From: an uncultured Actinomycetes bacterium
GTDB taxonomy: Bacteria; Actinomycetota; Acidimicrobiia; Acidimicrobiales; Ilumatobacteraceae
Length of the DNA stretch: 10,175 nt
Assembly: GCA_903925985.1 (NCBI GenBank)
Contig: CAIYHK010000339.1
Location: 1 to 10,175, forward strand
Reading direction: 5' to 3'
The translations under genes and the position numbers were made by a program. The notes beneath the pieces are model-generated. The model saw only the letters and a list, made by a program, of their open reading frames with translations. It had not been told where the DNA came from and searched no databases. Below are positions 1 to 6,853 of the stretch, piece by piece. The number at the start of each line of letters is the position of its first letter. Within the stretch, counting starts at the first letter, position 1.

Positions 1-101
1 CCAGGGGGAAGGTGTTCCATCAGGATGTCTGCCTGTTCATCGCCCAATACTCTCCTTAGCCCGAGATGCATCGCGAGCCGATTTGCCTCCGAAATGGCCA
101 T
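1..101 (-). CDS. N-terminal part of a small hypothetical protein, divergent from the ribosomal cluster
   Basis: The minus strand reads ATG at 101-99, followed by 33 open codons up to the window edge, so the gene is cut at its C-terminal side. A purine-rich site (GGGAGGG, within 106-114) precedes the ATG at a normal distance, which is the main support for a real gene. The visible protein begins MAISEANRLAMHLGLRRVLG and continues with an acidic helix ending in DILMEHLPP. There is no signal peptide or membrane segment in the visible part. An amphipathic start followed by a 'LME.LPP' stretch recalls small actinobacterial proteins with an N-terminal helical segment and a later coiled coil or membrane anchor. 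That comparison is from memory and weak. The gene faces away from rplC and shares its upstream region. Function is unknown. Confidence 0.55.
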   Translation of the reverse strand, partial: MAISEANRLAMHLGLRRVLGDEQADILMEHLPP

Positions 102-190
102 TTTGACCCTCCCTCACATGGTTTTTGCGGGGAAGTGCTCAATTTTGGGTGGACGGAGGAACCGCGATGACGGCGCCCACGGCCCCAATT

Positions 191-206
191 TACCCCCGAC
201 GGGGTA
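191..206. repeat. Short inverted repeat (hairpin), first of three in tandem
   Basis: TACCCC (191-196) and GGGGTA (201-206) are perfect reverse complements around a CGAC loop. The stem is 6 bp and mostly GC. It is directly followed by a second, weaker pairing of GCCCT (207-211) with AGGGC (224-228). There is no T tract on the plus strand, so it does not look like a simple terminator in that direction. Confidence 0.6.
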
Positions 207-234
207 GCCCTGGCTAGGGGTCAAGGGCCCCCAA

Positions 235-254
235 AACCCGCATTTGTGCGGGTT
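235..254. repeat. Perfect 8-bp hairpin in the divergent intergenic region
   Basis: AACCCGCA (235-242) and TGCGGGTT (247-254) pair perfectly around a TTTG tetraloop. On the plus strand the stem is followed by CCCCC, so it lacks a terminator tail. On the minus strand it is followed by only a short TT before G residues, which is a poor terminator. No gene converges on it from either side within the window. It could shape a leader transcript or bind a regulator as a palindrome. Confidence 0.65.
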
Positions 255-377
255 CCCCCGAACTTGTAGCCTTGAAAACCTTGTGCGTTTCGGGGTCTCC
301 CGGAACTCCGCAGTTTTAGTCAGTAACCGACGTCCGTGTGCGCCCAGAAATGGGTACCTCACGGCAAAACCGAATCG

Positions 378-410
378 AAGTGCTCCGCCGGCTTGCCGCG
401 CGGAGCATTT
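378..410 (+). promoter_or_regulatory. Strong leader hairpin 34 bases upstream of rplC
   Basis: TGCTCCGC (381-388) pairs perfectly with GCGGAGCA (400-407). Three further outer pairs (378-380 with 408-410, one of them G-U) extend the stem to 11 bp. CGG (389-391) can pair with CCG (396-398) inside it, leaving a CTTG loop and one bulged C. It ends 34 bases before the rplC ATG. In E. coli, the S10 operon leader is a structured RNA through which L4 (encoded by rplD, second gene here) represses its own operon. A similar role is plausible here by position only; no sequence match to the E. coli leader is claimed. The lack of a long U tract argues against a plain intrinsic terminator. Confidence 0.5.
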
Positions 411-444
411 GCGTGAAGGAACTACAAGAAAAAGGGCTGCCGCC

Positions 445-1083
445 ATGGCACAAAAAGCGATCGTCGGCGAAAAGGTCGGCATGACACAAGTGTGGGCCGA
501 GGACAACCGCGTTGTCCCGGTAACCGTGCTGCGTGTTGAGCCGGCCCGAGTAGTGCAAGTAAAGACAAATGAGAGTGATGGTTACGCCGCGGTGCAAGTC
601 ACCTACGGCCAGAAAGACGCGAACAAGCTCACCAAGCCTGAGGCTGGTCACTTTGATAAGGCCGGCGTTGCGCCAGGCAAGCGTCTTGTTGAACTCCGTC
701 TCGACTCAGTTGATGGTTTCAGCGTTGGTCAAGAGATCGCCGTTGACACACTCGCTGCAGGTGAACTCGTTGATGTCACTGCAGTGAGCCGCGGTAAGGG
801 ATTCGCAGGTGGAATGAAGCGTCACAACTTCAGTGGTCAAGGCGCAAGCCACGGTAACCACAAGCATCACCGCGCACCAGGCTCGATTGGTTCGTGCTCA
901 TTCCCAGGCCGCGTTTTCAAAGGTCTACGCATGGCAGGACACATGGGACACGAGCAAGTAACCACTCTCAATCTTGAAGTTGTTCAAGCAGATCTCGAGC
1001 GTGGCCTTTTGTTGGTAAAAGGCAGTGTGCCTGGTCCCAACGGTGGCGTCGTGATCGTGCGCAACGCGGTGAAGGGTAAGTGA
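445..1083 (+). CDS. rplC: 50S ribosomal protein L3
   Basis: L3 binds 23S rRNA early in 50S assembly, and its central loop reaches towards the peptidyl transferase centre. The 212-residue product matches the usual bacterial length. It begins [17 protein letters not shown], which fits the L3 start. The family signature region at about residues 118-150 is clear ([19 protein letters not shown], then [15 protein letters not shown]), followed by [15 protein letters not shown]. The glutamine that PrmB methylates in E. coli L3 (in GQNQTPG) is not conserved; the sequence here reads GSCSFPG, as I would expect for actinobacteria. I chose ATG 445 because an upstream in-frame extension from 244 has no L3 character, and a purine-rich AAAGGG lies at 432-437. 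It is the first gene of the visible cluster, where rpsJ would normally come first. Confidence 0.97.
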   Translation: MAQKAIVGEKVGMTQVWAEDNRVVPVTVLRVEPARVVQVKTNESDGYAAVQVTYGQKDANKLTKPEAGHFDKAGVAPGKRLVELRLDSVDGFSVGQEIAVDTLAAGELVDVTAVSRGKGFAGGMKRHNFSGQGASHGNHKHHRAPGSIGSCSFPGRVFKGLRMAGHMGHEQVTTLNLEVVQADLERGLLLVKGSVPGPNGGVVIVRNAVKGK

Positions 1084-1085
1084 AC

Positions 1086-1709
1086 ATGGCATCAGTAGCA
1101 GTTAAGACACCCGCCGGAAAAGATTCCGGAAAAGTGGAACTCGCAGCATCGGTTTTCGGCGTGCAGCCGAACGTGCCGGTGATGCACCAAGTAGTAACCG
1201 CACAACTCGCACACCGTCGTGCAGGCACGCAGAGCACCAAGACTCGTGCTGAAGTTTCTGGTGGTGGCAAGAAGCCGTTCAAGCAAAAGGGCACCGGTAG
1301 CGCTCGTCAGGGTTCAACCCGTGCACCGCATTTCTCCGGTGGCGGTATCGCTCTCGGACCGAAGCCCCGTAAGTACACGCAGCGCACCCCCCGCAAGATG
1401 ATCAAGCTCGCGCTGGCATCGGCATTGTCCGATCGTCAGAACGAAGGCAAAGTCGTCGTGGTCAGCGAATGGGGCTTCGATAAGCCAAACACAAAGTCAG
1501 CAGTTGCCGCACTCAATGCAATTGGTGTTGACGGCAAGATCCTTGTTGTTCTTGCAGCCGGTGATGTTGTTGCGAAGAAGTCATTCGCCAACTTGCAGAA
1601 CGTGCAGAGCATCACCACTGGTGAGTTGAATGCATACGACGTTCTGTGCAACGACTGGGTTGTTTTCACCCAGGCAACGTTGCCAACTGAGCAGAAAGAC
1701 GGTGAGTGA
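1086..1709 (+). CDS. rplD: 50S ribosomal protein L4
   Basis: L4 is a 50S protein whose extended loop lines the nascent peptide exit tunnel. In E. coli it also represses the S10 operon. The 207-residue product shows the loop at about residues 44-98 ([19 protein letters not shown], then [14 protein letters not shown] and [11 protein letters not shown]), followed by the globular alpha/beta domain with KILVVL at 151-156. The short N-terminal lead ([20 protein letters not shown]) is a little longer than in E. coli. ATG 1086 is preferred over an in-frame GTG at 1080, because AAGGG at 1072-1076 is well spaced for 1086 and too close for 1080. The gap after rplC is two bases, so coupling to L3 translation is likely. 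Confidence 0.97.
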   Translation: MASVAVKTPAGKDSGKVELAASVFGVQPNVPVMHQVVTAQLAHRRAGTQSTKTRAEVSGGGKKPFKQKGTGSARQGSTRAPHFSGGGIALGPKPRKYTQRTPRKMIKLALASALSDRQNEGKVVVVSEWGFDKPNTKSAVAALNAIGVDGKILVVLAAGDVVAKKSFANLQNVQSITTGELNAYDVLCNDWVVFTQATLPTEQKDGE

Positions 1710-1999
1710 TGAAAGATCCTCGCGACATCATCATCGCGCCAGTCGTGTCGGAAAAGAGCTACGCGCTCATGGAGCGTGACGTTTACACGTTCCAAGTTCA
1801 TCCAGATGCGAGCAAGCCAGAAATCCACGACGCAGTCGAGGCAATCTGGGGCGTCAAAGTCGTCAAGGTAAACACCTTGAATCGTGCAGGCAAGTACCGC
1901 CGCACACGTAACACCAACCGTTTGGGACAGCGCTCCGCTACAAAGCGCGCGATGGTCACCCTGGCTGCGGGCAGCAAGATCCCGCTGTTCGAGAACTGA
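1709..1999 (+). CDS. rplW: 50S ribosomal protein L23
   Basis: L23 sits at the tunnel exit and is the main docking site for trigger factor, SRP and the SecY translocon. The 96-residue product begins [20 protein letters not shown], the typical start of the family. It has the conserved basic stretch [20 protein letters not shown] at about 61-80, which forms the extended loop into rRNA. The ATG at 1709 overlaps the rplD stop by one base (TGATG). A GTG at 1706 directly in front is also in frame and would give a 4-base overlap; the ATG is the simpler choice. The overlap suggests that ribosomes finishing L4 restart here. Confidence 0.96.
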   Translation: MKDPRDIIIAPVVSEKSYALMERDVYTFQVHPDASKPEIHDAVEAIWGVKVVKVNTLNRAGKYRRTRNTNRLGQRSATKRAMVTLAAGSKIPLFEN

Positions 2000-2006
2000 G
2001 GCACAG

Positions 2007-2843
2007 ATGGCTATTCGTAAGCGCAAGCCCACATCAGCTGGTCGTCGATTCCAGACCGTTTCTGATTTCGCAGAAATCACGAAGTCGACTCCTGAGAAGA
2101 CCCTGCTCGCATCCAAGCCACGCACTGGTGGCCGTAACGCATACGGTCGTAAGACCGCGCGTCACAAGGGTGGCGGACACAAGCAGCAGTACCGTCTCGT
2201 TGACTTCAAGCGCACCAAAGATGGCGTCACTGCCAAAGTTGCTGCAATTGAATATGACCCGAACCGCACCTGTCGCATCGCACTTCTTCATTACGAAGAC
2301 GGTGTGAAGTCGTACATCCTCGCGCCAAAGGGTCTCGAAGTCGGCACGCACGTGTCGAGCGGACAAAACGCAGACATCAAGCCCGGTAACGCACTTCCAA
2401 TGCGTTACATCCCGGTCGGTACCGTGATCCACAACGTGGAACTCCGTCCCGGTCAGGGCGGCAAGATTGCTCGCTCTGCAGGCATGGCAGTGCAGCTGGT
2501 TGCTAAAGATGGCGAATTCGCAACACTGCGTATGCCATCCACCGAAATGCGCCGCGTACCAATCGATTGCCGCGCAACCGTTGGTGAAGTTGGTAACGCT
2601 GAGCACGAACTCGTGAAGATCGGTAAGGCCGGTCGTAACCGTTGGAAGGGTGTACGCCCACAAACCCGCGGTGTGGCCATGAACCCAGTCGACCACCCAC
2701 TCGGTGGTGGCGAAGGCAAGACCTCTGGTGGTCGTCCACCAGTGTCGCCATGGGGCAAGCCCGAGGGTCGTACCCGTCGTTCCAAGAAATCATCGTCGCA
2801 ACTCATTGTGCGCCGTCGTCGCACAGGTAAGGGTCGGAGGTAA
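2007..2843 (+). CDS. rplB: 50S ribosomal protein L2
   Basis: L2 is among the most conserved 50S proteins; it is needed for subunit joining and lies close to the peptidyl transferase centre. The 278-residue product has the usual length. Visible signatures are the N-terminal [19 protein letters not shown] at about 45-63, IEYDPNRT at 81-88, [15 protein letters not shown] at 145-159 and the C-terminal [20 protein letters not shown] near 222-241. His230 (counting Met) falls on the E. coli His229 position, long discussed for its role in peptidyl transfer. ATG 2007 is the true start: the 41 residues in frame upstream (from 1884) lie inside rplW and have no L2 character. The spacer after rplW is 7 bases and the ribosome binding site (TGAGG) is modest. 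Confidence 0.98.
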   Translation: MAIRKRKPTSAGRRFQTVSDFAEITKSTPEKTLLASKPRTGGRNAYGRKTARHKGGGHKQQYRLVDFKRTKDGVTAKVAAIEYDPNRTCRIALLHYEDGVKSYILAPKGLEVGTHVSSGQNADIKPGNALPMRYIPVGTVIHNVELRPGQGGKIARSAGMAVQLVAKDGEFATLRMPSTEMRRVPIDCRATVGEVGNAEHELVKIGKAGRNRWKGVRPQTRGVAMNPVDHPLGGGEGKTSGGRPPVSPWGKPEGRTRRSKKSSSQLIVRRRRTGKGRR

Positions 2844-2849
2844 TAACCG

Positions 2850-3134
2850 ATGTCACGCAGTCTCAAAAAAGGCCCCTTCGTTGACGAGCATCTCGTCAAG
2901 AAGGTGGACGCACAAAACGCAGCAGGCGATCGCAAGGTCATCAAGACCTGGTCACGTCGCTCCACGATCATTCCCGACATGGTCGGACACACACTCGCGG
3001 TGCACGATGGTCGCAAGCACGTACCGGTTTATGTCACCGAGTCGATGGTGGGCCACAAGCTTGGTGAGTTCTCACCGAGCCGCACATTCAAGTTCCACGC
3101 CGGCCAGGAAAAGAACGTGAAGGGCAAGAAGTAA
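2850..3134 (+). CDS. rpsS: 30S ribosomal protein S19
   Basis: S19 lies in the head of the 30S subunit with S13 and contacts the A-site finger of 23S rRNA. The 94-residue product has the normal length and opens [19 protein letters not shown], a typical start. The family signature occurs around residues 53-79: [20 protein letters not shown], then EFSPSRTF. The C-terminus ends in a lysine-rich KGKK. A good ribosome binding site, GGAGG at 2836-2840, lies within the last codons of rplB, 9 bases before the ATG. The stop is TAA, one of only two in this cluster, and it overlaps the start of rplV. Confidence 0.98.
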   Translation: MSRSLKKGPFVDEHLVKKVDAQNAAGDRKVIKTWSRRSTIIPDMVGHTLAVHDGRKHVPVYVTESMVGHKLGEFSPSRTFKFHAGQEKNVKGKK

Positions 3135-3730
3135 TGACTGGTCCCAAGCTCAACGAAAAGTCGTTCGTCGCTGGCGAGCGCAGTGGCACCAAGGCAAGTG
3201 CAAAGTACGTGCGTTCATCCGCATCGAAAGCACGCGTGGTGCTCAATCTCATTCGTGACAAGGACGTCCGCAGTGCGGATGAGATCCTTGCTTTCACCGA
3301 TCGTGAAATGGCAGTTGTCGTGCGCAAGGTTCTCGCCTCTGCTGTTGCCAACGCCGTGAATAACGATGGCCTCGACGCCGATGAGTTGTACGTGAAGGCA
3401 TGCTTCGCTGACGAGGGTCCGACCCTGCGTCGTTTCGCAGCACGTGCCCGCGGACGCGGCACCCGCATCAACAAGCGCACCTGCCACATCACCGTGGTTG
3501 TTGCTCGCCTTGATGACGATCGCCTGCAGGTAATCCAGGCCAAGGCCGATTCACGTGGCGGTGCAACCGCTCGTCGTCGTGCACGCGTTGAGGAAAGCCG
3601 CAAGCGCGCCGCATCAAAGAAGTCAGAAGTTACTGAACCAGCCGACCAGGTTGAGGAACGAGAAGAGGTCACCTCTGTGAACGAAGAAGTAGTCGAAGCA
3701 GAAGCTTCGGAAGCTGGCGAGGAAAACTGA
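3134..3730 (+). CDS. rplV: 50S ribosomal protein L22 with N- and C-terminal extensions
   Basis: L22 contacts all domains of 23S rRNA, and its beta-hairpin lines the exit tunnel next to L4. The core is clear: [16 protein letters not shown] at about 28-43, [18 protein letters not shown] at 70-87, and the tunnel hairpin [20 protein letters not shown] at 95-114 followed by CHITVVV. At 198 residues it is much longer than E. coli L22 (110). About 18 residues precede the core, and roughly 65 follow it. The tail is first basic ([19 protein letters not shown]) and then strongly acidic ([20 protein letters not shown]). Actinobacterial L22 proteins often have tails, so this is an elaborated form and not a fusion with a recognisable domain. 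The start overlaps the rpsS stop by one base; GAAGGG lies about 9 bases upstream. Confidence 0.97.
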   Translation: MTGPKLNEKSFVAGERSGTKASAKYVRSSASKARVVLNLIRDKDVRSADEILAFTDREMAVVVRKVLASAVANAVNNDGLDADELYVKACFADEGPTLRRFAARARGRGTRINKRTCHITVVVARLDDDRLQVIQAKADSRGGATARRRARVEESRKRAASKKSEVTEPADQVEEREEVTSVNEEVVEAEASEAGEEN

Positions 3731-4626
3731 TGGGTCAGAAAATAAATCCATACGGTTTTCGTCTCGGCATCACCACTGATTGGAAGAGCCGTTGGTTCTC
3801 CGAGCGTGAGTACAAGGACTACCTCACCGAGGACTGGAAAGTTCGCGACTATCTCATGGAGCAGCTGCAAGACGCCGCTGTTTCACGTATCGAAGTAGAG
3901 CGCACACGCGACAAGCTTCGTATCGATCTTCACACCGCACGCCCCGGCATCGTTATCGGTCGCCGTGGTGCAAAGGCCGAGGAACTCCGTGAGGGCTTGA
4001 AGAAGCTCACCGGTAACCCACGCGTGCAGTTGAACATCATCGAGATCAAGCAAGCCGAACTCGACGCCGCACTTGTTGCACAGGGTGTTGCAGATCAGCT
4101 TGTTAACCGAATCGCATTCCGTCGCGCAATGAAGCGTGCGGTGCAGAACGCGCAGAAGTACGGCGCACTCGGCATCCGCGTTCAGTGTTCCGGTCGTCTT
4201 GGTGGCGCTGAAATGAGCCGCACCGAGTGGTACCGCGAAGGTCGTGTGCCGCTGCACACACTTCGTGCAGACATCGACTACGGCTTCCGCGAAGCACGCA
4301 CCTCTTCGGGTCGCGTTGGTGTGAAGGTGTGGCTCTACAAGGGCGACATCCTTCCGTACAAGAGCCAGAGCGACGACAAGATCACTCGCGAGGCTGCAAT
4401 GGCAGTGGGCGAGACCTCGGGTTCTGCAATCGCTACCGCACCAGCAGCACCGCGCAAGGTTGTGTCATCAGCTGGACGCCCTGTTGCAGATGAGCCGATC
4501 GAAGTCGCTCCTCTTATTAAGGAAGCAGATCCTGAGTTCGAGAGGCTTCTCGCAGAAGAAGAAGACATCGAGCGTCGTATCCACAATTCGCACGAGACAC
4601 CGCACTTCCGCGGTCAGGAGGACTGA
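3730..4626 (+). CDS. rpsC: 30S ribosomal protein S3 with acidic C-terminal tail
   Basis: S3 forms part of the mRNA entry channel and, with S4 and S5, contributes to ribosomal helicase activity. The start [15 protein letters not shown] is typical. A type II KH domain contains the GRRG form of the GXXG loop at about 77-80 ([12 protein letters not shown]). Arg131, Arg132 and Lys135 (FRRAMKRAV) fall on the residues linked to helicase function in E. coli. The C-terminal S3 domain is clear in [19 protein letters not shown] (154-172) and [11 protein letters not shown]. The core ends near residue 210; about 88 further residues are alanine- and glutamate-rich (for example [15 protein letters not shown]), making 298 in all against 233 in E. 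coli. The ATG overlaps the rplV stop by one base. Confidence 0.98.
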   Translation: MGQKINPYGFRLGITTDWKSRWFSEREYKDYLTEDWKVRDYLMEQLQDAAVSRIEVERTRDKLRIDLHTARPGIVIGRRGAKAEELREGLKKLTGNPRVQLNIIEIKQAELDAALVAQGVADQLVNRIAFRRAMKRAVQNAQKYGALGIRVQCSGRLGGAEMSRTEWYREGRVPLHTLRADIDYGFREARTSSGRVGVKVWLYKGDILPYKSQSDDKITREAAMAVGETSGSAIATAPAAPRKVVSSAGRPVADEPIEVAPLIKEADPEFERLLAEEEDIERRIHNSHETPHFRGQED

Positions 4627-4631
4627 TCACA

Positions 4632-5048
4632 ATGTTGATGCCTCGCAAAGTAAAACACCGCAAACACCATCGCGGCCGCATGACCGGCATGTCGAAGGGT
4701 GGCAACGAGCTCGCATTTGGTGAGTACGGCATCCAGGCTCTCGAGCCAGGTTGGTTGACCGCACGCCAGATTGAAGCTGCCCGTATTGCCATGACCCGTC
4801 ACATCAAGCGTGGTGGCAAGGTGTGGATCAACATCTTCCCGGACAAGCCCGTCACCAAGAAGCCTGCTGAAACCCGCATGGGTTCCGGTAAGGGCAACCC
4901 CGAATTCTGGGTAGCAGTGGTGAAGCCAGGACGCATCCTGTTCGAACTCTCATTCCCGAACCCAGAGACCGCTCGCGAAGCGCTCGATCGTGCAGTGCAG
5001 AAGTTGCCGATCAAGGCCCGTGTTGTGACCCGCGAGGAGACGATCTGA
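4632..5048 (+). CDS. rplP: 50S ribosomal protein L16
   Basis: L16 lies near the A site of the 50S subunit and helps to place the aminoacyl-tRNA. The 138-residue length is standard. It starts [19 protein letters not shown], and it contains [19 protein letters not shown] at about 42-60 and the signature [19 protein letters not shown] at 77-95. Arg82 corresponds to the arginine that is hydroxylated in E. coli L16; whether that happens here cannot be read from sequence. A near-ideal ribosome binding site, AGGAGG at 4616-4621, lies in the end of rpsC, ten bases before the ATG. The spacer after rpsC is only five bases. Confidence 0.98.
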   Translation: MLMPRKVKHRKHHRGRMTGMSKGGNELAFGEYGIQALEPGWLTARQIEAARIAMTRHIKRGGKVWINIFPDKPVTKKPAETRMGSGKGNPEFWVAVVKPGRILFELSFPNPETAREALDRAVQKLPIKARVVTREETI

Positions 5049-5049
5049 C

Positions 5050-5277
5050 ATGGCTCGTTCAATCGAAGAACTCCGCCAAATGGAATTGCCAGCACTCGTT
5101 GAAGAGCTTCGCAATACCAAGCAAGAAGCTCTCAACCTGCGTTTTCGCAATGCAACGGGTCAGCTTGAGGACAACTCCGAAATCGGCAAAGTCCGCAAGC
5201 AGATCGCACGCATCAACACACTGATTCGTCAGCGTGAAATTGCAGCTGCAGAAACCGCTCAGAAAGTGAGTAAGTGA
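5050..5277 (+). CDS. rpmC: 50S ribosomal protein L29
   Basis: L29 is a small helical hairpin protein at the tunnel exit next to L23. The product has 75 residues, with the two-helix pattern [20 protein letters not shown] (5-24) and the family motif [17 protein letters not shown] (26-42), followed by [16 protein letters not shown]. It is about ten residues longer than the E. coli protein, with an alanine/glutamate-rich end. GAGGAGA at 5034-5040 gives a strong ribosome binding site inside the end of rplP, and only one base separates the two genes. The stop TGA overlaps the start of rpsQ. Confidence 0.96.
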   Translation: MARSIEELRQMELPALVEELRNTKQEALNLRFRNATGQLEDNSEIGKVRKQIARINTLIRQREIAAAETAQKVSK

Positions 5278-5540
5278 TGACCGAAGAGAACCGTAACGCG
5301 CGCAAGGTGCGCGATGGCGTGGTGGTGTCCAACAAGATGGCCAAGACCGCAGTTGTCGCCGTTGTAGAGCGTGTGCGTCACCCCAAGTACGACAAGTTCG
5401 TTCTTCGTACCAAGAAGCTCTATGTGCACGACGAAGCCAATGACGTGCAGCCCGGCGACAAGGTACGCGTGATGGAAACCCGTCCGATGTCAAAGCTCAA
5501 GCGTTGGCGCGTCGTGGAAATTCTGGAGCGTGCGAAATGA
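5277..5540 (+). CDS. rpsQ: 30S ribosomal protein S17
   Basis: S17 is an OB-fold protein that binds 16S rRNA early in 30S assembly. The 87-residue product has the expected parts: [19 protein letters not shown] at about 9-27, HPKYDKFV at 35-42, and the signature [18 protein letters not shown] at 60-77. ATG 5277 overlaps the rpmC stop by one base. An in-frame GTG at 5274 directly precedes it, the same GTGATG arrangement seen at rplW. The stop overlaps the rplN start by four bases, so translation is probably coupled across what is the S10/spc operon border in E. coli. Confidence 0.97.
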   Translation: MTEENRNARKVRDGVVVSNKMAKTAVVAVVERVRHPKYDKFVLRTKKLYVHDEANDVQPGDKVRVMETRPMSKLKRWRVVEILERAK

Positions 5541-5905
5541 TTCAGCAGGAGTCGCGTCTTCGCGTTGCCGACAACAGCGGCGCAAAGGAAGTTCTAGTTA
5601 TCAAGGTGCTCGGTGGTACTCGCCGCCGTTATGCATCAATTGGTGACGTCTTCATCGCCACCGTCAAGGATGCAATCCCTGGCGCAGGTGTGAAGAAGGG
5701 CGAAGTGGTTCGTTGCGTAGTAGTACGCACCAAGAAAGAGAAGCGCCGTCCGGACGGGTCATACATCCGTTTCGACGAGAACGCTGCAGTGTTGATCAAA
5801 GAAGACCTCACACCACGTGGCACCCGTATTTTCGGACCCGTTGGCCGTGAGCTTCGTGACAAAAAGTTCATGCGAATCATTTCGCTGGCACCGGAGGTGC
5901 TGTGA
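5537..5905 (+). CDS. rplN: 50S ribosomal protein L14
   Basis: L14 lies on the subunit interface and forms bridges with 16S rRNA; it is also the docking site of the silencing factor RsfS. The 122-residue length is exactly standard. The start [19 protein letters not shown] is typical, and the family signature lies at about 60-86 ([20 protein letters not shown], then FDENAAVLI). The ATG at 5537 overlaps the rpsQ stop by four bases (ATGA). An in-frame upstream start at 5504 would add 11 residues from inside rpsQ and is not needed. CTGGAG at 5523-5528 can act as the ribosome binding site. Confidence 0.98.
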   Translation: MIQQESRLRVADNSGAKEVLVIKVLGGTRRRYASIGDVFIATVKDAIPGAGVKKGEVVRCVVVRTKKEKRRPDGSYIRFDENAAVLIKEDLTPRGTRIFGPVGRELRDKKFMRIISLAPEVL

Positions 5906-5906
5906 C

Positions 5907-6209
5907 ATGAAACTGAAAACAGGCGACAGCGTCGTAGTTCTCGCAGGCAAGTACAAGGGTGCAACCGGTGAAATCACCGCTGTGTACCCGAAGGCCAACA
6001 AGGTCTTGATTGCCGGCGTGAACATTGTGAAGAAGCACCAGAAGCCGACCAACAAAGATCAAAAGGGCGGCATCATCGACAAGGACGTCCCGCTGGACGC
6101 ATCCAACGTCGCGCTTCTCCACAAGGGCAAGCCAACCCGCGTTGGCTACAAGGTGAAGGCAGACGGCACCAAGGTGCGCGTCGCCAAGAAAACCGGAGAT
6201 GAGATCTGA
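5907..6209 (+). CDS. rplX: 50S ribosomal protein L24
   Basis: L24 is one of the two initiators of 50S assembly and lies near the tunnel exit. The 100-residue product contains a KOW motif near the N-terminus ([20 protein letters not shown] at about 4-23) and the typical [20 protein letters not shown] at 37-56. The later segment reads [17 protein letters not shown]; the CxxC pair found here in many other bacterial L24 proteins is absent. ATG 5907 follows the rplN stop by one base and has GGAGG at 5893-5897. A longer frame opens at 5817 but lies in rplN. The stop overlaps the rplE start by one base. Confidence 0.97.
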   Translation: MKLKTGDSVVVLAGKYKGATGEITAVYPKANKVLIAGVNIVKKHQKPTNKDQKGGIIDKDVPLDASNVALLHKGKPTRVGYKVKADGTKVRVAKKTGDEI

Positions 6210-6835
6210 TGACCACCACAACAGCACCCCGTCTCAAGCAGAAGTACAACAGCGAAATCAAAGCTGCACTTCAGGCTGAACTCGGAATCAATAACGTGAT
6301 GCGCGTGCCCACACTCGACAAGATTGTGGTGAACATGGGCGTCGGCCGTGCCACCCAGCAGCCATCGCTGCTTGAAGGCGCAGTTGCAGACCTCACCTTG
6401 ATCACGGGTCAAAAGCCTGTGGTTACGAAGTCACGCACTTCGATTGCAGGATTCAAACTGCGCGAGGACCAAGCAATTGGTTGCAAGGTGACCCTGCGCG
6501 GTGACCGCATGTGGGAGTTCTTTGACCGTCTTGTGTCAATTGCAATTCCACGTATCCGTGACTTCCGTGGTCTTCCTGCACATTCGTGGGATGGCCGTGG
6601 CAACTACACCTTCGGACTCTCCGAGCAGGTCGTGTTCCCGGAAATTGATTACGACAAGATCGACGCATCACGCGGCATGGACATCACCATCGTGACCACC
6701 GCAATCAGCAACGAAGAAGGCAAAGCACTTCTCGATGCGTTCGGTTTCCCGTTCAAGCGCGGCGCCGATGCTGGCCCCGCACCGAAGAAAAAATCTGTCC
6801 GCCGCGGTCCCGCAGGCGCCAAAGGCAAGAAGTGA
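6209..6835 (+). CDS. rplE: 50S ribosomal protein L5 with basic C-terminal tail
   Basis: L5 binds 5S rRNA and forms a bridge with S13 in the 30S head. The product has 208 residues against 179 in E. coli. The core is clear: [12 protein letters not shown] at about 39-50, [20 protein letters not shown] at 67-86 and [20 protein letters not shown] at 143-162. The core ends near FGFPF (178-182). The last 26 residues are lysine-, arginine-, alanine- and glycine-rich ([20 protein letters not shown]) and look disordered; they may add rRNA contacts. The ATG at 6209 overlaps the rplX stop by one base, with GGAGA about ten bases upstream. Confidence 0.97.
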   Translation: MTTTTAPRLKQKYNSEIKAALQAELGINNVMRVPTLDKIVVNMGVGRATQQPSLLEGAVADLTLITGQKPVVTKSRTSIAGFKLREDQAIGCKVTLRGDRMWEFFDRLVSIAIPRIRDFRGLPAHSWDGRGNYTFGLSEQVVFPEIDYDKIDASRGMDITIVTTAISNEEGKALLDAFGFPFKRGADAGPAPKKKSVRRGPAGAKGKK

Positions 6836-6844
6836 TCGAGGAGT
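6833..6844 (+). promoter_or_regulatory. Stop plus ribosome binding site module before rpsN
   Basis: TGATCGAGGAGT contains the rplE stop and the GAGGAG ribosome binding site (6838-6843), ten bases before the rpsN ATG. The same 12 bases recur at 7449-7460, between rpsH and rplF. Confidence 0.75.
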
Positions 6845-6853
6845 ACCAAGTAA

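Larger units (their letters stand above)
102..444. promoter_or_regulatory. Divergent intergenic region and probable leader of the ribosomal protein operon
   Basis: This 343-base stretch lies between the divergent start at 101 and rplC at 445 and contains no believable gene. It must hold the promoter for the large plus-strand operon unless transcription enters from elsewhere. I found no convincing -35/-10 pair; the best candidate, TTGTGC at 244-249 with TAGCCT at 267-272 (17-base spacer), is weak and overlaps a hairpin. The part from about 165 to 260 is dominated by G and C runs and short inverted repeats. The part from 255 to 375 is more mixed and is the likelier place for a promoter. A strong hairpin sits at 378-410. 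An open frame enters rplC from 244, but it has no protein-like character and is not a gene. Confidence 0.6.

Noticed and set aside
235..254. Hairpin as an intrinsic terminator
   Set aside because: There is no T tract on the plus strand and only a short one on the minus strand, and no gene ends nearby in either direction.
244..272. Promoter candidate TTGTGC (244-249) and TAGCCT (267-272)
   Set aside because: The spacing is 17 bases, but both boxes are poor matches and the -35 lies inside a hairpin; it is not strong enough to list as a promoter.
244..444. In-frame N-terminal extension of rplC
   Set aside because: The 67 extra residues have no L3 character, contain the leader hairpin and would make L3 279 residues long; the ATG at 445 gives the standard length.
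1080..1085. GTG start for rplD
   Set aside because: It overlaps the rplC stop and sits too close to the purine-rich site at 1072-1076; the ATG at 1086 has better spacing.
1436..2125. Minus-strand open frame of 229 codons across rplD, rplW and rplB
   Set aside because: It is wholly antisense to three certain genes, has no ribosome binding site or recognisable domain, and arises from the codon bias of the sense strand.
2034..2696. Minus-strand open frame of 220 codons inside rplB
   Set aside because: It is antisense to a highly conserved L2 gene and shows no protein family pattern.
3088..3870. Minus-strand open frame of 260 codons across rplV
   Set aside because: It is the longest shadow frame, serine/arginine-rich in low-complexity fashion, and mirrors the Glu/Ala/Arg-rich L22 tail; no start signal was seen.
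5504..5536. Upstream in-frame start for rplN
   Set aside because: It would add 11 residues from inside rpsQ; L14 from 5537 has exactly the standard 122 residues.
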